The notes under the pieces were generated by a model, which saw only the letters and a program-made list of their open reading frames with translations, had not been told where the DNA came from and ran no database searches. Below are positions 52,974 through 62,732 of a stretch of DNA of 64,000 nucleotides, piece after piece. The translations under genes and the position numbers were made by a program. This DNA comes from Thalassotalea euphylliae. Its GTDB lineage: Bacteria; Pseudomonadota; Gammaproteobacteria; Enterobacterales; Alteromonadaceae. Positions within the stretch are counted from its first letter, which is position 1. The number at the start of each line of letters is the position of its first letter. The DNA lies in contig NZ_QUOU01000001.1 of NCBI RefSeq assembly GCF_003390335.1, positions 3,348,001 to 3,412,000 of the forward strand, written 5' to 3'.

Positions 52974-53888
52974 TCATTCTGACTCTCTTGAATCGGCAAT
53001 AGCTTTACTAATTTTTTCTTGTACCCGTCTTAAATTGGTATCACCAAATGCAAAAGGCCCAGGACTGGTTGCATCGCCGTCATGGTGTGCAGTAAGCCAA
53101 TATCCCTTGGCATGACCTGTTGTTCCAATTTTTAACATCATTACCCCTATCCACTCTTCACCATTGAAATCAGCAGTAATTTTGTAATGCATTGCAGCAA
53201 AACCATTTAGATATTTACCAGTTGCTTTAAAAATGCCGATATAATCTGCATTTTCGCCGTCAAGACTATTGGTGTAAATATTAGTGATCATTTCGATATC
53301 ATTACCACTAATAGCCACTTCGACATTTTCAAATTTGTACGAATATAGCTGTGTATGAAAATCACTAAGCCCTTCAACATTTGAAATATCATAATCAGTA
53401 CCAAAGCCAGCGAAGTTGCCTGTGTGACGAAGAAAGTAGGTTTCCGAGTTTTTTAAGTAAAGGGCAAAGGTTAACGTCATAAGTGTCAGTATAACGAGTG
53501 ACCAAGCATACTTAATGTTGCGTTTTTTGCTATTAGGTGCCGCTGATTTTGGGGATATATTATCGGTTTGCATCGAGCAAGAGCTATTTTCTTGAGCCTC
53601 AACTTTTTCAACCTGCTGAGGTTCATTTTCAGCTAACTCAATATCAACATCGAAAATATCTGACTGCGTGGTTATAGGGTGCCAGCTGTGAACGGTTTCA
53701 ATTGGAACATCTAAAAAATTGGCTAATCGATCTACGTGAAGATCTGAAAGCGGCTTCGATAAAACTCGATAATAGGATGAACTGGAAACGCAGAGCAGAT
53801 CATAAACAAAGGTCATCTTTACGCCTTTTTTTCTGCACATGTCGGCTATTTTACTTTTTAGAATTGATTGCTCTTGCTTTTCATTCAT
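52974..53888 (-). CDS. One-pass membrane regulator with N-terminal HTH and periplasmic domain
   Basis: The 304-residue product has an N-terminal helix-turn-helix of the Cro/CI type (residues 10-65: MTFVYDLLCVSSSSYYRVL, then LHVDRLANFLDVPIETVHSW), an acidic linker, one transmembrane helix near 128-147 (SLVILTLMTLTFALYL) and a C-terminal extracytoplasmic beta-rich domain of about 155 residues. The layout is like ToxR/CadC, though with a different DNA-binding fold. It may sense a periplasmic signal and regulate the divergent lipoprotein gene. AAGGA lies before the ATG. The sensor family is not recognised. Confidence 0.8.
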   Translation of the reverse strand: MNEKQEQSILKSKIADMCRKKGVKMTFVYDLLCVSSSSYYRVLSKPLSDLHVDRLANFLDVPIETVHSWHPITTQSDIFDVDIELAENEPQQVEKVEAQENSSCSMQTDNISPKSAAPNSKKRNIKYAWSLVILTLMTLTFALYLKNSETYFLRHTGNFAGFGTDYDISNVEGLSDFHTQLYSYKFENVEVAISGNDIEMITNIYTNSLDGENADYIGIFKATGKYLNGFAAMHYKITADFNGEEWIGVMMLKIGTTGHAKGYWLTAHHDGDATSPGPFAFGDTNLRRVQEKISKAIADSRESE

Positions 53889-54262
53889 GAAGACGTCCTT
53901 ATCACGACATTAACGATTTTAAACGAGTAAATCGTAACAAATGAAAGGGGCAAGACAAAGCCGACATTGTTGAGTATTAGCCTGTAATAATTCGCATTCT
54001 CTTATCAGACTCAGTGAAACCTAGTGAATCACTCTCATTAATTACCCAGTATTTTCCCAGTGTATTCCCATTTTCCCAAATTTTTACCATAGTTTTTAAC
54101 TATTTGAATTTTAATGCTTTTAACTCTTGAAACAAGGTGGTTTTCAAGGGTAATAATAGTTGTAATTTTAATGTGAGTGAATAGCGTTTTATCAGCGAAA
54201 ACGCGCTCAAATATTGCACTTTTTAATATCTCAGCATGAATCATAAAAAAGGATGAAAATAT
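53889..54262. other. Divergent intergenic region with phased CCCA repeats
   Basis: This 374-base region separates the membrane regulator from the large lipoprotein gene. CCCA recurs at 54045, 54056, 54067 and 54075; the first three are 11 bases apart, about one helical turn. A dyad CTTGAAA/TTTCAAG lies at 54126-54148. No gene is seen. Confidence 0.5.
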
Positions 54263-57202
54263 ATGATTAAACTTTCAAAATCGCTAGTAGCTGTTGCACT
54301 GAGTAGTTATTTGTCGGCGTGTGGCTCTTCATCTGATGATGACGCTTCTGCGGTGGTTGAGCCAGCGAACCAAGCACCTATTATTTCTTTGGAAGCCGTG
54401 ACGGGGCAAGAAAAGCAGCCTATCGAGGTGAGTGCTAATGTTAGTGATGATGGCACTATCGCTAGTTATCAATGGTCACAAGTCAGCGGTAGTGAGGTTG
54501 CCCTAAGTGGTGCCGATTCAACCACGATAAGCTTTACGGCCCCCGCCGTTGATAGCCCGCAAGATCTTATCTTTGCGCTCACCGCGACCGATGACCAAGG
54601 GCTTTCAAGTCGGGCTGAAGTGACAGTGGCAATCACACAACATTTGATCAGCTTGACCATTGATGGCATCGCCACGGATTCGCCGATTGCCAATGCCGAC
54701 ATTAATGTGCAGGTAGGAGAGCAAACATTCAGCACAAACGCTGATGCAGTGGGCCAGTACAGTATTGAACTGCAAGTTGATGATGACTTAACCAAGGGGA
54801 TGGTACAGATAAATGCTCAAGGCAAAGAAGCGCAGGCGGTAGCTCATCTGAGCTCTATTGTCGGTACATTTGAAGCGTTAAGTGTACAAGCAGGCGATGA
54901 TAATATATTGCAGAGCACAGAGAACTTTGCCGTTAATGTCACCAATTTATCGACCGCCAAAGTGGCTTTGATGAGCAAAGCCAACGGCGGTCAGGCGATT
55001 TTAACCAACGGCAAAATCGCAGAGCTAGCTAGCAGTTTAGATGCTAACCGCTTATTAGAAGTTGCTACTGCCATCAAGGTAGTTATTGATAAAGCGGCTA
55101 ACAACCCCGACTTAGCCTTGCCTGAAGGCATTGACAATACGCTAGCACTGTTAGCAAGCGATAGCGCGTTAAGCGATTATATTACTCAGGTGAAAGACTC
55201 TGCTGAATTTGCCGAAGCCGCCGAGGAGATGTTAGCGGATAGCAACATCACGAATGCGAATATCAATGAAGCAGTTAAAGCTTATTATATCAGCGCTTGT
55301 AACTCGTGCAGTGGTGAGTACTTCGAGATGTCAGCAACCGATAATACAGGTAAGTTTTACGATCCGGAGGGGAGCCATACCGTGACGTTTAACCATGCCA
55401 ATAATCAATTGTTGTTGGACTTTTCTGCCGCTGATCGCACACAAATATCTTTTCCAGTTGAAGTTGTTAACGGTGTCTCACAGCAGGTTGAAGCGCACAG
55501 AAAAACCGATAATATCAGCTACACCGTTGTCAGTAGTGATAACTACGGCGTTATTTTTACCAAACGAGTGTCGGGCATCACTACTTACCCAAATGGCGAA
55601 TTCGACGATATTCCCTTTGAATACGAAGACCAAGTAAGTGCCACACCAGCAGATCGCATACAAGCCATTAATTTAACGTCAGAAGGTGGTGTGTTTTCAC
55701 TGCCTTTGCCTAGCATCCCCTTTGAAGATCGTGAAAAAGGTTACATTTACGCTGATAACTTTACCCTAAACGATGATGGTACAGGCCACGCCGAAAATAT
55801 TGATATGGATTTGACTTGGCAGTTAGGAGTTAGAGCAGGTTCGGCTCACGGCCAAACTGAGCTCAATATCACCTTGGCAGATAATCGCCAACTTTGGTAT
55901 AGCCAGTTAAATCAGGGACAAAGTGTGCAGAGCTTTGGCGTATTGGTCGAAACTGAGTCCGAGTCTGAGCCTCAGTCTTATGGTACTGCTGGTATAGGCA
56001 AACTGCTTGATGATAACAGCAAATTTGACTTAGCCAAGGTGCCGGGAATATACGCGCTTAATTTTGGCAACGACGGTATTGATCAGTTTTGGTGGGAACT
56101 ATGGCCAACAGGTGAAGCTTATACCTTTAGTACTCGCGACCGTAATGAAGATGGCCAGCTAAGTGCAGATGAAGTCGGCGTTCAATACGGAGAATGGCGT
56201 ATTAACGAGCAAGGTCGACTGTCGATAACGCGTTATTTATTTGCCGACAATCGCACTGAACCTGGCTGTTTTAGCCTTAGTCATGGCTGCTATTTTTTCC
56301 ACAACCGCGACTGGCAATTATTAGCACAAGACGAGCAGCTTATCTACATCACTAACACCCATCACTTTGATCGTGATGCCGATGGTGAATTTGAATATAT
56401 CTCGTTTGACAACCGCAAAGTGCGTAAAGCTGATGAGCGTCCGGTATTAGTACAATTACCTGAAAGCTCATATTATCCAGCGATGCCGCCAATGGCGTTA
56501 ACGGGATTATTAGCCGTCGACAATTATCTTAACAAACCCTTGTATGCCGTTGATAGTGATTATTATGACGGTCAAACAGAATACGTCACTCAATTGACTT
56601 TTAAAAGCGATAACAGCTATCAGTGGATATATGATGAAGAAAACACCGAAATAGGTGAGTATCAGGTGTTTGCCGACCAATCCATTGCTATGGTAAATAC
56701 CTCGGTCAGTGTTCGAGATCACAGTCAGTTTGGTTTTTTATTGGCTGATGATGAAGTGACACTTGCAGCGCGACAAGATGAAACTGAGGTGATTTTTAGC
56801 GAGCAAACGGCAGCTCAAACTTATGCCGATAATATTGGTGCTAGACTGCCAGCTGCGCCATTTTCTAGCCTTTTTGGCAAGCAATTGGTGCTGATTGACT
56901 ATGAAGATGGTGCCATCGAGCCCACTTACTTTAGCATGGTTGATGACACTAGCATTGTTTTTTACAGCGACAGTAGCTTTGACCAAGTGGCATTAACAAC
57001 CGCTATAGTAACCAATCAAGATGGCAGTATTAGCTTAGATGGCAACAAATTGTTTATTGCCTTGGCGAGCAGTGCCTTTGGTGTAATTGCGACTGATGAG
57101 GGTGACGGTAGACGTGTTCATTTAACCTATTTTATGGATGATGTTGATGCTGCCAAACGCCTAGTAAGCAACTTGAACCAATTAGGTATTTATCATCAAT
57201 AG
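54263..57202 (+). CDS. Large surface lipoprotein with PKD/REJ-like domain
   Basis: The 979-residue product is a lipoprotein (lipobox LSAC at residues 17-20) with an Asp/Ser-rich stalk. Residues about 34-126 form a PKD/REJ-like domain (NQAPIISLEAVTG, YQWSQVSGS, ALTATDDQG). The remaining 850 residues are beta-rich, with two Ca-binding-like loops (RDRNEDGQLSADEVG and FDRDADGEFEY). I do not recognise an enzyme domain. AAGGA precedes the ATG. It is divergent from the membrane regulator and upstream of a second lipoprotein gene. Confidence 0.82.
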   Translation: MIKLSKSLVAVALSSYLSACGSSSDDDASAVVEPANQAPIISLEAVTGQEKQPIEVSANVSDDGTIASYQWSQVSGSEVALSGADSTTISFTAPAVDSPQDLIFALTATDDQGLSSRAEVTVAITQHLISLTIDGIATDSPIANADINVQVGEQTFSTNADAVGQYSIELQVDDDLTKGMVQINAQGKEAQAVAHLSSIVGTFEALSVQAGDDNILQSTENFAVNVTNLSTAKVALMSKANGGQAILTNGKIAELASSLDANRLLEVATAIKVVIDKAANNPDLALPEGIDNTLALLASDSALSDYITQVKDSAEFAEAAEEMLADSNITNANINEAVKAYYISACNSCSGEYFEMSATDNTGKFYDPEGSHTVTFNHANNQLLLDFSAADRTQISFPVEVVNGVSQQVEAHRKTDNISYTVVSSDNYGVIFTKRVSGITTYPNGEFDDIPFEYEDQVSATPADRIQAINLTSEGGVFSLPLPSIPFEDREKGYIYADNFTLNDDGTGHAENIDMDLTWQLGVRAGSAHGQTELNITLADNRQLWYSQLNQGQSVQSFGVLVETESESEPQSYGTAGIGKLLDDNSKFDLAKVPGIYALNFGNDGIDQFWWELWPTGEAYTFSTRDRNEDGQLSADEVGVQYGEWRINEQGRLSITRYLFADNRTEPGCFSLSHGCYFFHNRDWQLLAQDEQLIYITNTHHFDRDADGEFEYISFDNRKVRKADERPVLVQLPESSYYPAMPPMALTGLLAVDNYLNKPLYAVDSDYYDGQTEYVTQLTFKSDNSYQWIYDEENTEIGEYQVFADQSIAMVNTSVSVRDHSQFGFLLADDEVTLAARQDETEVIFSEQTAAQTYADNIGARLPAAPFSSLFGKQLVLIDYEDGAIEPTYFSMVDDTSIVFYSDSSFDQVALTTAIVTNQDGSISLDGNKLFIALASSAFGVIATDEGDGRRVHLTYFMDDVDAAKRLVSNLNQLGIYHQ

Positions 57203-57221
57203 GTAGCATGGTTTTGCGCCG

Positions 57222-57252
57222 AGGCCTTAATCTTGTATTAGACAAAAGGCCT
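57222..57252 (+). terminator. Possible hairpin between lipoprotein genes
   Basis: AGGCCTT pairs with AAGGCCT (57222-57228 and 57246-57252), with an inner TAAT/ATTA stem. No T-run follows, so termination is unsure. Confidence 0.3.
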
Positions 57253-57308
57253 TAGCGTTAACTGAACAACCTTTATAAGTGAATATAATCTAATGCTTGA
57301 GGTGTGAT

Positions 57309-58709
57309 ATGAGCAAACTGATATTCCTACTCATGCTATCCTTATTAGTCTCATCTTGTGGTAGCGGTGGCCGTTCAGACTCTTCACAGCCTGAAACTAT
57401 AGCGTTGACACCAAAAATTGAATTACTTAATAGTGACACTATCAAGGGTGATCGTATTCAACTGTCAGGCGCCAAAAGTGAAGGAAGTGGTGCCTTGAGT
57501 TATTTATGGCAGCTGACCAGTAAACCATCTGACAGCCAAGTATCACTATTCAACGATACGAGCCAAGACATTGAATTCATTGCTGACAGTTCAGGTGCTT
57601 ATGAGGTGATGTTAACGATTAGCGCCAACAATCGTTCACAGACTGCTTCACTGACAGTGAATGTTGCCGCCAATCAAAATCCTGTAATTAACATTGACTA
57701 TTCTGACGACCTTACTTCACTGCTTGCTGGTGAAACGCTATCGCTAAATGCCCAACTATCAAACGATCCGGAGCAACGAGAGTTAAGTTACCTTTGGCAG
57801 TTTGTATCGCAACCAGAATTAAGCAGCTTACCAAGCACAACCAACGATTACCTAGACTTTACACCTTTAGTACGGGGTGATTACTCAATACAGCTGTCTG
57901 TGTCTGATGGACATAATACTGCCACTCAAGCATTCGAATACAAAGCAATTGAGACACGTACCACCCTCGTACCTAACTCAAATGCTAGCTTATCAGCGAG
58001 AGAACAAGTCGAAGCCGTTTTTGGTGAGGGCAGTTTAGATTTACCAGAAACTCACGATGCCGAGCATTTAGCTATTGCAACAGGCAGCGATATTGGCGAT
58101 CACTTTAGCTTTGCACTTCACTTGGCAGAAGACGGTGACCGAGATATTCCAAAAGCGCAAACAGATAGACAACGCAGTGAAATAAAAACATACCGCAATA
58201 GCCCTGAGGAGCTGACCTGTAAGCAAGGTGAAGCAATGTCTGTCTTTTGGCAGTTCAAAGCGGATGACATAGGATTAAGTTACTCGTTTTCGCACCTGTT
58301 TCAAATAAAAGGTGACGCTGATCACCCACTACTAACGTTTACTGCTCGGCGCGTCGCTAATGAAAATAATGCATTAAGAATATTACATAGCGAGCAAGAT
58401 ACCGTATTAGCTGAGATTGATTGGGAATTAATCAAAGAGCGTTGGCTTGATGCCCGTATTGATTTCTCATGTCAAAACGATGGTTATGTGAAGGTCGTTA
58501 TTGCGGAAGTTGCTACTCAAAAAGAGCTTGTATCAGTAGATATACCAGAGCTTGATATGTGGCAAGATATCACGCTCGATAAACTGGGGTTTAAATTTGG
58601 CCTATACCGAAGGGTTAAACTCAATGCTGATGACGAGCAATTTAGAGAGGGCTTAAATTCATTAGTTGATAAGGTGTATGTGGGCGCGATACGAATAGAG
58701 ACACATTAA
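57309..58709 (+). CDS. Lipoprotein with PKD domains and lyase-like C-terminal beta-sandwich
   Basis: The 466-residue product has a lipobox (LLVSSC), two PKD-like domains (ALSYLWQLTSKP and ELSYLWQFVSQP) and a C-terminal jelly-roll of about 220 residues with DRQRSEIKTYRNSPEELTC, FSHLFQIKGDAD and a final YVGAIRIE. This last domain resembles concanavalin-fold polysaccharide lyases, but I cannot name a family or confirm catalytic residues. GAGG lies seven bases before ATG 57309; a TTG at 57297 would add four residues. It probably forms a pair with the preceding gene. Confidence 0.82.
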   Translation: MSKLIFLLMLSLLVSSCGSGGRSDSSQPETIALTPKIELLNSDTIKGDRIQLSGAKSEGSGALSYLWQLTSKPSDSQVSLFNDTSQDIEFIADSSGAYEVMLTISANNRSQTASLTVNVAANQNPVINIDYSDDLTSLLAGETLSLNAQLSNDPEQRELSYLWQFVSQPELSSLPSTTNDYLDFTPLVRGDYSIQLSVSDGHNTATQAFEYKAIETRTTLVPNSNASLSAREQVEAVFGEGSLDLPETHDAEHLAIATGSDIGDHFSFALHLAEDGDRDIPKAQTDRQRSEIKTYRNSPEELTCKQGEAMSVFWQFKADDIGLSYSFSHLFQIKGDADHPLLTFTARRVANENNALRILHSEQDTVLAEIDWELIKERWLDARIDFSCQNDGYVKVVIAEVATQKELVSVDIPELDMWQDITLDKLGFKFGLYRRVKLNADDEQFREGLNSLVDKVYVGAIRIETH

Positions 58710-58753
58710 GCTAGCTCACAGTTAAACGAAACTTTTTAAATGGGAAGATTAAA

Positions 58754-59062
58754 ATGTTGAACTCGTTATTGAAAGCTCATTGGCTAGCGCTTGGGTTTAG
58801 TGCATTCATCTCAGCTTGTTCCACTTCTCCCCATTTGAATCACGGAGATTACAGCACTCATTTTACTTGTACAGATAAAGAGAAAAAAAATGAGTATTTC
58901 TTCGTCAATAAATTCTATTTTCCACCCACGCCACAAGATAAAGAAAATGAGCTCCCATTATTAAAGCTGGGAATGGAAAAAGAGCTGAAAATGACGTTAT
59001 ATGATTGCAAAGAAGTATCGGATGAATACGTGCCCGATGATCTCTACTTGCCAAAAACTTAG
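58754..59062 (+). CDS. Small lipoprotein of unknown function
   Basis: The 102-residue product has a lipoprotein signal (ISACS, C22) and then a short hydrophilic domain with two cysteines (HFTCTDK, YDCKEV) that could form a disulphide. No known family is recognised. GGGA precedes the start, and it follows the PKD lipoprotein gene by 44 bases, so the three lipoproteins may be one unit. Confidence 0.75.
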   Translation: MLNSLLKAHWLALGFSAFISACSTSPHLNHGDYSTHFTCTDKEKKNEYFFVNKFYFPPTPQDKENELPLLKLGMEKELKMTLYDCKEVSDEYVPDDLYLPKT

Positions 59063-59187
59063 CGGAAAAGCCCAAGAAAATAATTAATGAAAACGCCAAC
59101 CTTGCTTTTTTCAGCTCTTCTCAATTGCTGGCTAACCATCAGTCAGCTATTCATCGACAAAATTTACATAGCATAGCTCAATCGACA

Positions 59188-60456
59188 CTACTTGGCTGAG
59201 ATCAGCAGTAATGTTGCCTCCGCACCATCAGTTAATACGGCAATAGCGCCCGACTCAGCCACATACACATCACGTAAGCGTCCTGCGATATCGGGAAAGA
59301 CATGCGATTGTGTAAACTTGCCATCACTAAGGTTGACCGCATAGAGTTTTCTGTCGACTAAAGTGGAGATCAATGTTTGCTGCTGCAATGACGCAAATGG
59401 CTTGTGACTACTCGCATAATACGCCATGCCCGATGGCGCGATTGATGGCGTCCAATCTACGCTCGGTAATTTCATGCCGGGGTATTGTGTAAACGGCGAA
59501 ATTCTCGCTTGCGAATAGTCTTTCCCGTAAGTGATCACAGGCCAGCCGTAATTGGCACCAGCGATGATGTAATTGAGCTCGTCACCGCCTGCGGGGCCGT
59601 GTTCGTGGCTGACAATTTGCTGGCGGTCGGTATCGTAAATTAGCCCTTGGGTGTTGCGATGACCAATTGAATAAAGTGCGCGCGTGGCAGTATTTTGATC
59701 ATTGGCAAATGGGTTATCTTGAGGAATGCTACCATCTAAATTGATGCGTAACAGCTTACCTAATTGACTCGTTTTTACTTGCGCTTGCTCTCGGTAATCA
59801 AAGCCGTCACCACTGGCGAAGAGCATAGTATTATCGGGCAGTATTAACGCGCGGCCAGCATAGTGCTGCGGTGTGCCTTTGTCAGTGGCCACTTGATAAA
59901 TAATTTCGGGTGTGGAAAAACCCGTGCCGTCAAATATCGCTTTGGCGATCACCAAACGGTTTGCGTTAAGCTCACCTTGTGCATAAGTGAAAAACACCGC
60001 TTTGGAAGCATTAAAATCAGGTGCTAAAACTATATCGAGTAAGCCTCCTTGCCCTGCATGGTACAGGCCGTCAAACGCAACTTTTACACGCGCTTGGCTC
60101 TCACCTTTTACCACTACGACATGACCGTCGCGTTCGGTAATTAACCAAGTATTATCCGGGAGCTGCACCATGCTCCAAGGTGACTTTAATTCAGTAGCTA
60201 TGGTGGTAATGGCATACGCTTCTGTCGGGAGTGTTTGCGCCGCTTCGACAGAGGGGGCCGTCTCTGCTAATGCCGAAGTCGACCAAAGTGAGCTTACTGC
60301 GAGCAAAGCACTGAGCAAAACACCAAGTGAAGCGCCGGTATGCGCAGAGAGAAATTGTTTACGGTGCAAGCCTTTGGTAGGGTAAGAAAAAAGCTTCATG
60401 TTAAATTGAGACAGCAATGCAATCAGCAAGGCAATCGGTAAGGCAATTTGTAACAC
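59188..60456 (-). CDS. PQQ-dependent sugar dehydrogenase (YliI/Asd-like), exported
   Basis: The product is a six-bladed beta-propeller of the soluble aldose/glucose dehydrogenase type, which oxidises sugars using pyrroloquinoline quinone. Conserved parts are SPWSMVQLPDNTWLITERDG, the glycine/histidine region HAGQGGLLDIVLAPDF, GHRNTQGLIY and EHGPAGGDELNYI. The GTG at 60456 has a strong ribosome site (GGGGAGGAG), giving a long N-terminus with two hydrophobic segments; a start at ATG 60399 would avoid the 40-base overlap with the divergent gene. Export is expected by the second segment, ending SALA. No PQQ synthesis genes are nearby. Confidence 0.88.
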   Translation of the reverse strand: MLQIALPIALLIALLSQFNMKLFSYPTKGLHRKQFLSAHTGASLGVLLSALLAVSSLWSTSALAETAPSVEAAQTLPTEAYAITTIATELKSPWSMVQLPDNTWLITERDGHVVVVKGESQARVKVAFDGLYHAGQGGLLDIVLAPDFNASKAVFFTYAQGELNANRLVIAKAIFDGTGFSTPEIIYQVATDKGTPQHYAGRALILPDNTMLFASGDGFDYREQAQVKTSQLGKLLRINLDGSIPQDNPFANDQNTATRALYSIGHRNTQGLIYDTDRQQIVSHEHGPAGGDELNYIIAGANYGWPVITYGKDYSQARISPFTQYPGMKLPSVDWTPSIAPSGMAYYASSHKPFASLQQQTLISTLVDRKLYAVNLSDGKFTQSHVFPDIAGRLRDVYVAESGAIAVLTDGAEATLLLISAK

Positions 60457-60914
60457 GGCTCCTCCCCTCTTTTTTCATTTCTTGGTTGCTAACATTTTCT
60501 CTGGCTAGCTTGTTCCATAGCCAATACGTTGTCAATCAATTAGTTAACCTGGGGATTGAGGTTGGCATAAATGTTCGCACTAGCTTAGTATTCGATGATT
60601 GGCTGGGGCTTTTACCGACCTACGGCAGCATTATCGCTATCGCACTTTTAATTGCCTTTTCACTCGCTGGCTGGCTGGTAAAGCGATTAAATAATCATCG
60701 AAATGCACTCTTTGTGACTGCCGGTATTCTTGCCTTTGTTGTGGTACTGACCGCAATCAATTCGATAATGCATATTAATATTATCGCCGGCGCAAGAGGC
60801 TGGGGTTTTTATTTACAGCTACTTGCTGGCGCCATTGGCGGCTATGTTTTTGCGATGCTTAGTCAACGTAAGCTCAGCCAGCCCAAGCCTAATCAAAACG
60901 AGCGAGCACAATAA
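60417..60914 (+). CDS. Four-helix membrane protein of unknown function
   Basis: The 165-residue product has an N-terminal basic stretch and about four transmembrane helices (LPSFFISWLLTFSLASL, YGSIIAIALLIAFSLAGWLV, ALFVTAGILAFVVVLTAI, YLQLLAGAIGGYVFAML) and a hydrophilic tail. I do not recognise the family. It overlaps the 5' end of the divergent sugar dehydrogenase by 40 bases if both predicted starts are right. No alternative ATG lies between. Confidence 0.72.
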   Translation: MQSARQSVRQFVTRLLPSFFISWLLTFSLASLFHSQYVVNQLVNLGIEVGINVRTSLVFDDWLGLLPTYGSIIAIALLIAFSLAGWLVKRLNNHRNALFVTAGILAFVVVLTAINSIMHINIIAGARGWGFYLQLLAGAIGGYVFAMLSQRKLSQPKPNQNERAQ

Positions 60915-60959
60915 AGCGATAACAAGGACTGCACCGACAAGTAACAGCCAGCACTCACC

Positions 60960-62417
60960 ATGAAAAAAACCATCATGCCCAACTTTGCGCGAGTGCTGGC
61001 CAGTGACAGCTTGTTGTCACTCAAACAGCATGTTTACCATCTCAAACAATCGCTTTACGGCCAACAAAGAACCCTTGATGTCTTTATCAAAGTCGACGAT
61101 CCGTATAGCTACCTTTTAGTGCAAGTACTGGACAATATGACAACGCGATTTGACGTAACACTAAAATTTCATGTTTTTATCGACCAAGATCCCCATATGT
61201 TCCCACAGCTTGCACTGTGGCGTGCTCATGCGGTCAAAGACGCTGGCCACCTAGCAAAGCTTTACCACCTTAGCGCGCCAAGTGGTGAATTAATCGAAAT
61301 ATCTGGTGACAAGGAGGCTCAACAAAATATTATGGCGGTTGCCCAAGCATTGGTGAATATCGAAAGCAGTGATAGCTTTCTAGCTCAGGCAAAAATTTTG
61401 CTTGGAGCTCTGTGGCAAGGCAAAGGTACAGCTTTGCTTAATCAACACAAGCTAAAGCAACGACTTGAAAGCCAGCCTTCGCTTTCAGCACAGCAATTAG
61501 CCCAAGCCAAACAAAAGCTGGCGGACAACTTTGCCGCGTTAACTCGCAAAGGCCATTACCTAGGCGCAATGCTTTACTTTCAAGGGGATTGGTATTGGGG
61601 CATAGACAGGTTAGCTCACTTAGAAGCGCGCTTGATTAAACTCGGCTACTTCAAAGCTGTCGATAAGAAAGAAACTGATAAAACAGCAGCTGACAAGAAA
61701 GCAGTCAGCCCGGAACCCTGTAGTCTCAATTCATTAAGCAAGGTTCGTCAATTAGCGCCAACTATCTACTTTGACAAAACCTACCGAGATTTTTGCCAAA
61801 CGGACACCTCCACCCTCACCTTTCCTGCCAGCCATTGCGCCATAGAGTTCTATTGGTCAGCTCGCAGCCCGTATTCCTATATTGCCCTGGAGCGAATTAC
61901 GCAATTAGCTGCGCACTACAAACTAGCACTTAACATCAAACCTGTGCTGCCCATGATGATGCGCGGTTTAACCGTGCCAACAGCCAAGAAAATGTACATT
62001 TTTCACGATACCAAGCGCGAAGCGAAAAAACTGGGGCTAAATTACGGCTTTGTTGCCGACCCGTTAGGCGCTGCGGTCGAGCGTTGCTATGCGCTACTTG
62101 CCTATGCCACAGCAGAAAATAAACTGACAGCGTTTTTGCTCAGCTTTGCTCGCGCCGTTAACACCCAAGGCATTCACGCAGACACAGATCCGGGTCTACA
62201 ACTTATCGTCGAGCGTGCTGGCCTCAACTGGGCTATTGCTAAAACACATGTAAACAATACAAGCTGGCAAACACAGGTAGCTGAAAATCTTGACGAAATG
62301 ATGTCACTTGGCCTCTGGGGTGTGCCTTGTATGCGCTTTGGCAAGCATTGCTTTTGGGGACAAGACAGGATCGGTATGCTAGAAAACGTGATTAAAAAAG
62401 CATTGGCAATTAGCTAA
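60960..62417 (+). CDS. Tandem DsbA-fold (HCCA isomerase-like) protein
   Basis: The 485-residue product carries two thioredoxin-type DSBA domains. The first begins LDVFIKVDDPYSYLLVQVL (about 40) and the second IEFYWSARSPYSYIALERI (about 298), both with the F-x-x-x-x-S/D-P-Y-S-Y pattern of 2-hydroxychromene-2-carboxylate isomerase and DsbA-like glutathione enzymes. The end LWGVPCMRFGKHCFWGQDRI is also of this family. There is no CxxC, so it is not a disulphide oxidase. Function is unknown; glutathione-linked isomerase or transferase activity is plausible. No clear ribosome site precedes ATG 60960. Confidence 0.83.
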   Translation: MKKTIMPNFARVLASDSLLSLKQHVYHLKQSLYGQQRTLDVFIKVDDPYSYLLVQVLDNMTTRFDVTLKFHVFIDQDPHMFPQLALWRAHAVKDAGHLAKLYHLSAPSGELIEISGDKEAQQNIMAVAQALVNIESSDSFLAQAKILLGALWQGKGTALLNQHKLKQRLESQPSLSAQQLAQAKQKLADNFAALTRKGHYLGAMLYFQGDWYWGIDRLAHLEARLIKLGYFKAVDKKETDKTAADKKAVSPEPCSLNSLSKVRQLAPTIYFDKTYRDFCQTDTSTLTFPASHCAIEFYWSARSPYSYIALERITQLAAHYKLALNIKPVLPMMMRGLTVPTAKKMYIFHDTKREAKKLGLNYGFVADPLGAAVERCYALLAYATAENKLTAFLLSFARAVNTQGIHADTDPGLQLIVERAGLNWAIAKTHVNNTSWQTQVAENLDEMMSLGLWGVPCMRFGKHCFWGQDRIGMLENVIKKALAIS

Positions 62418-62542
62418 CCTGACTCCTACGTGCGAGCCTTTTACGGCCACCTCAATAACGTTATAAAACTTGGCTAAGTAACCGCCAATTAAACACAAAT
62501 CAAGCGCTAAAGTTCCACTTAATAAAAACCCCACTTTACATT

Positions 62543-62557
62543 TGTTACAGTATAACA
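62543..62557 (+). promoter_or_regulatory. Zur-box candidate upstream of the DUF1826/DUF2796 genes
   Basis: TGTTACAGTATAACA matches the Zur core palindrome TGTTATAnTATAACA at all but one position, and the flanking bases extend the dyad. It lies about 176 bases before the DUF1826 start. Zinc-uptake repression by Zur is the expected role. Confidence 0.7.
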
Positions 62558-62732
62558 TTACAATAAATTCAACCTTAATGACGGACACGTGATACTGGCT
62601 TTTGGCTTTAAAACGCCCTAAACATTTTAAATCCACCTATAAATCAATAGAAAGCATAGTGTTAGCTACTTGTTCGCCATAAAAACAGTCAATCACCAAA
62701 AGTAAGAAAAGAGATAAAGTAACAGGTCTATT

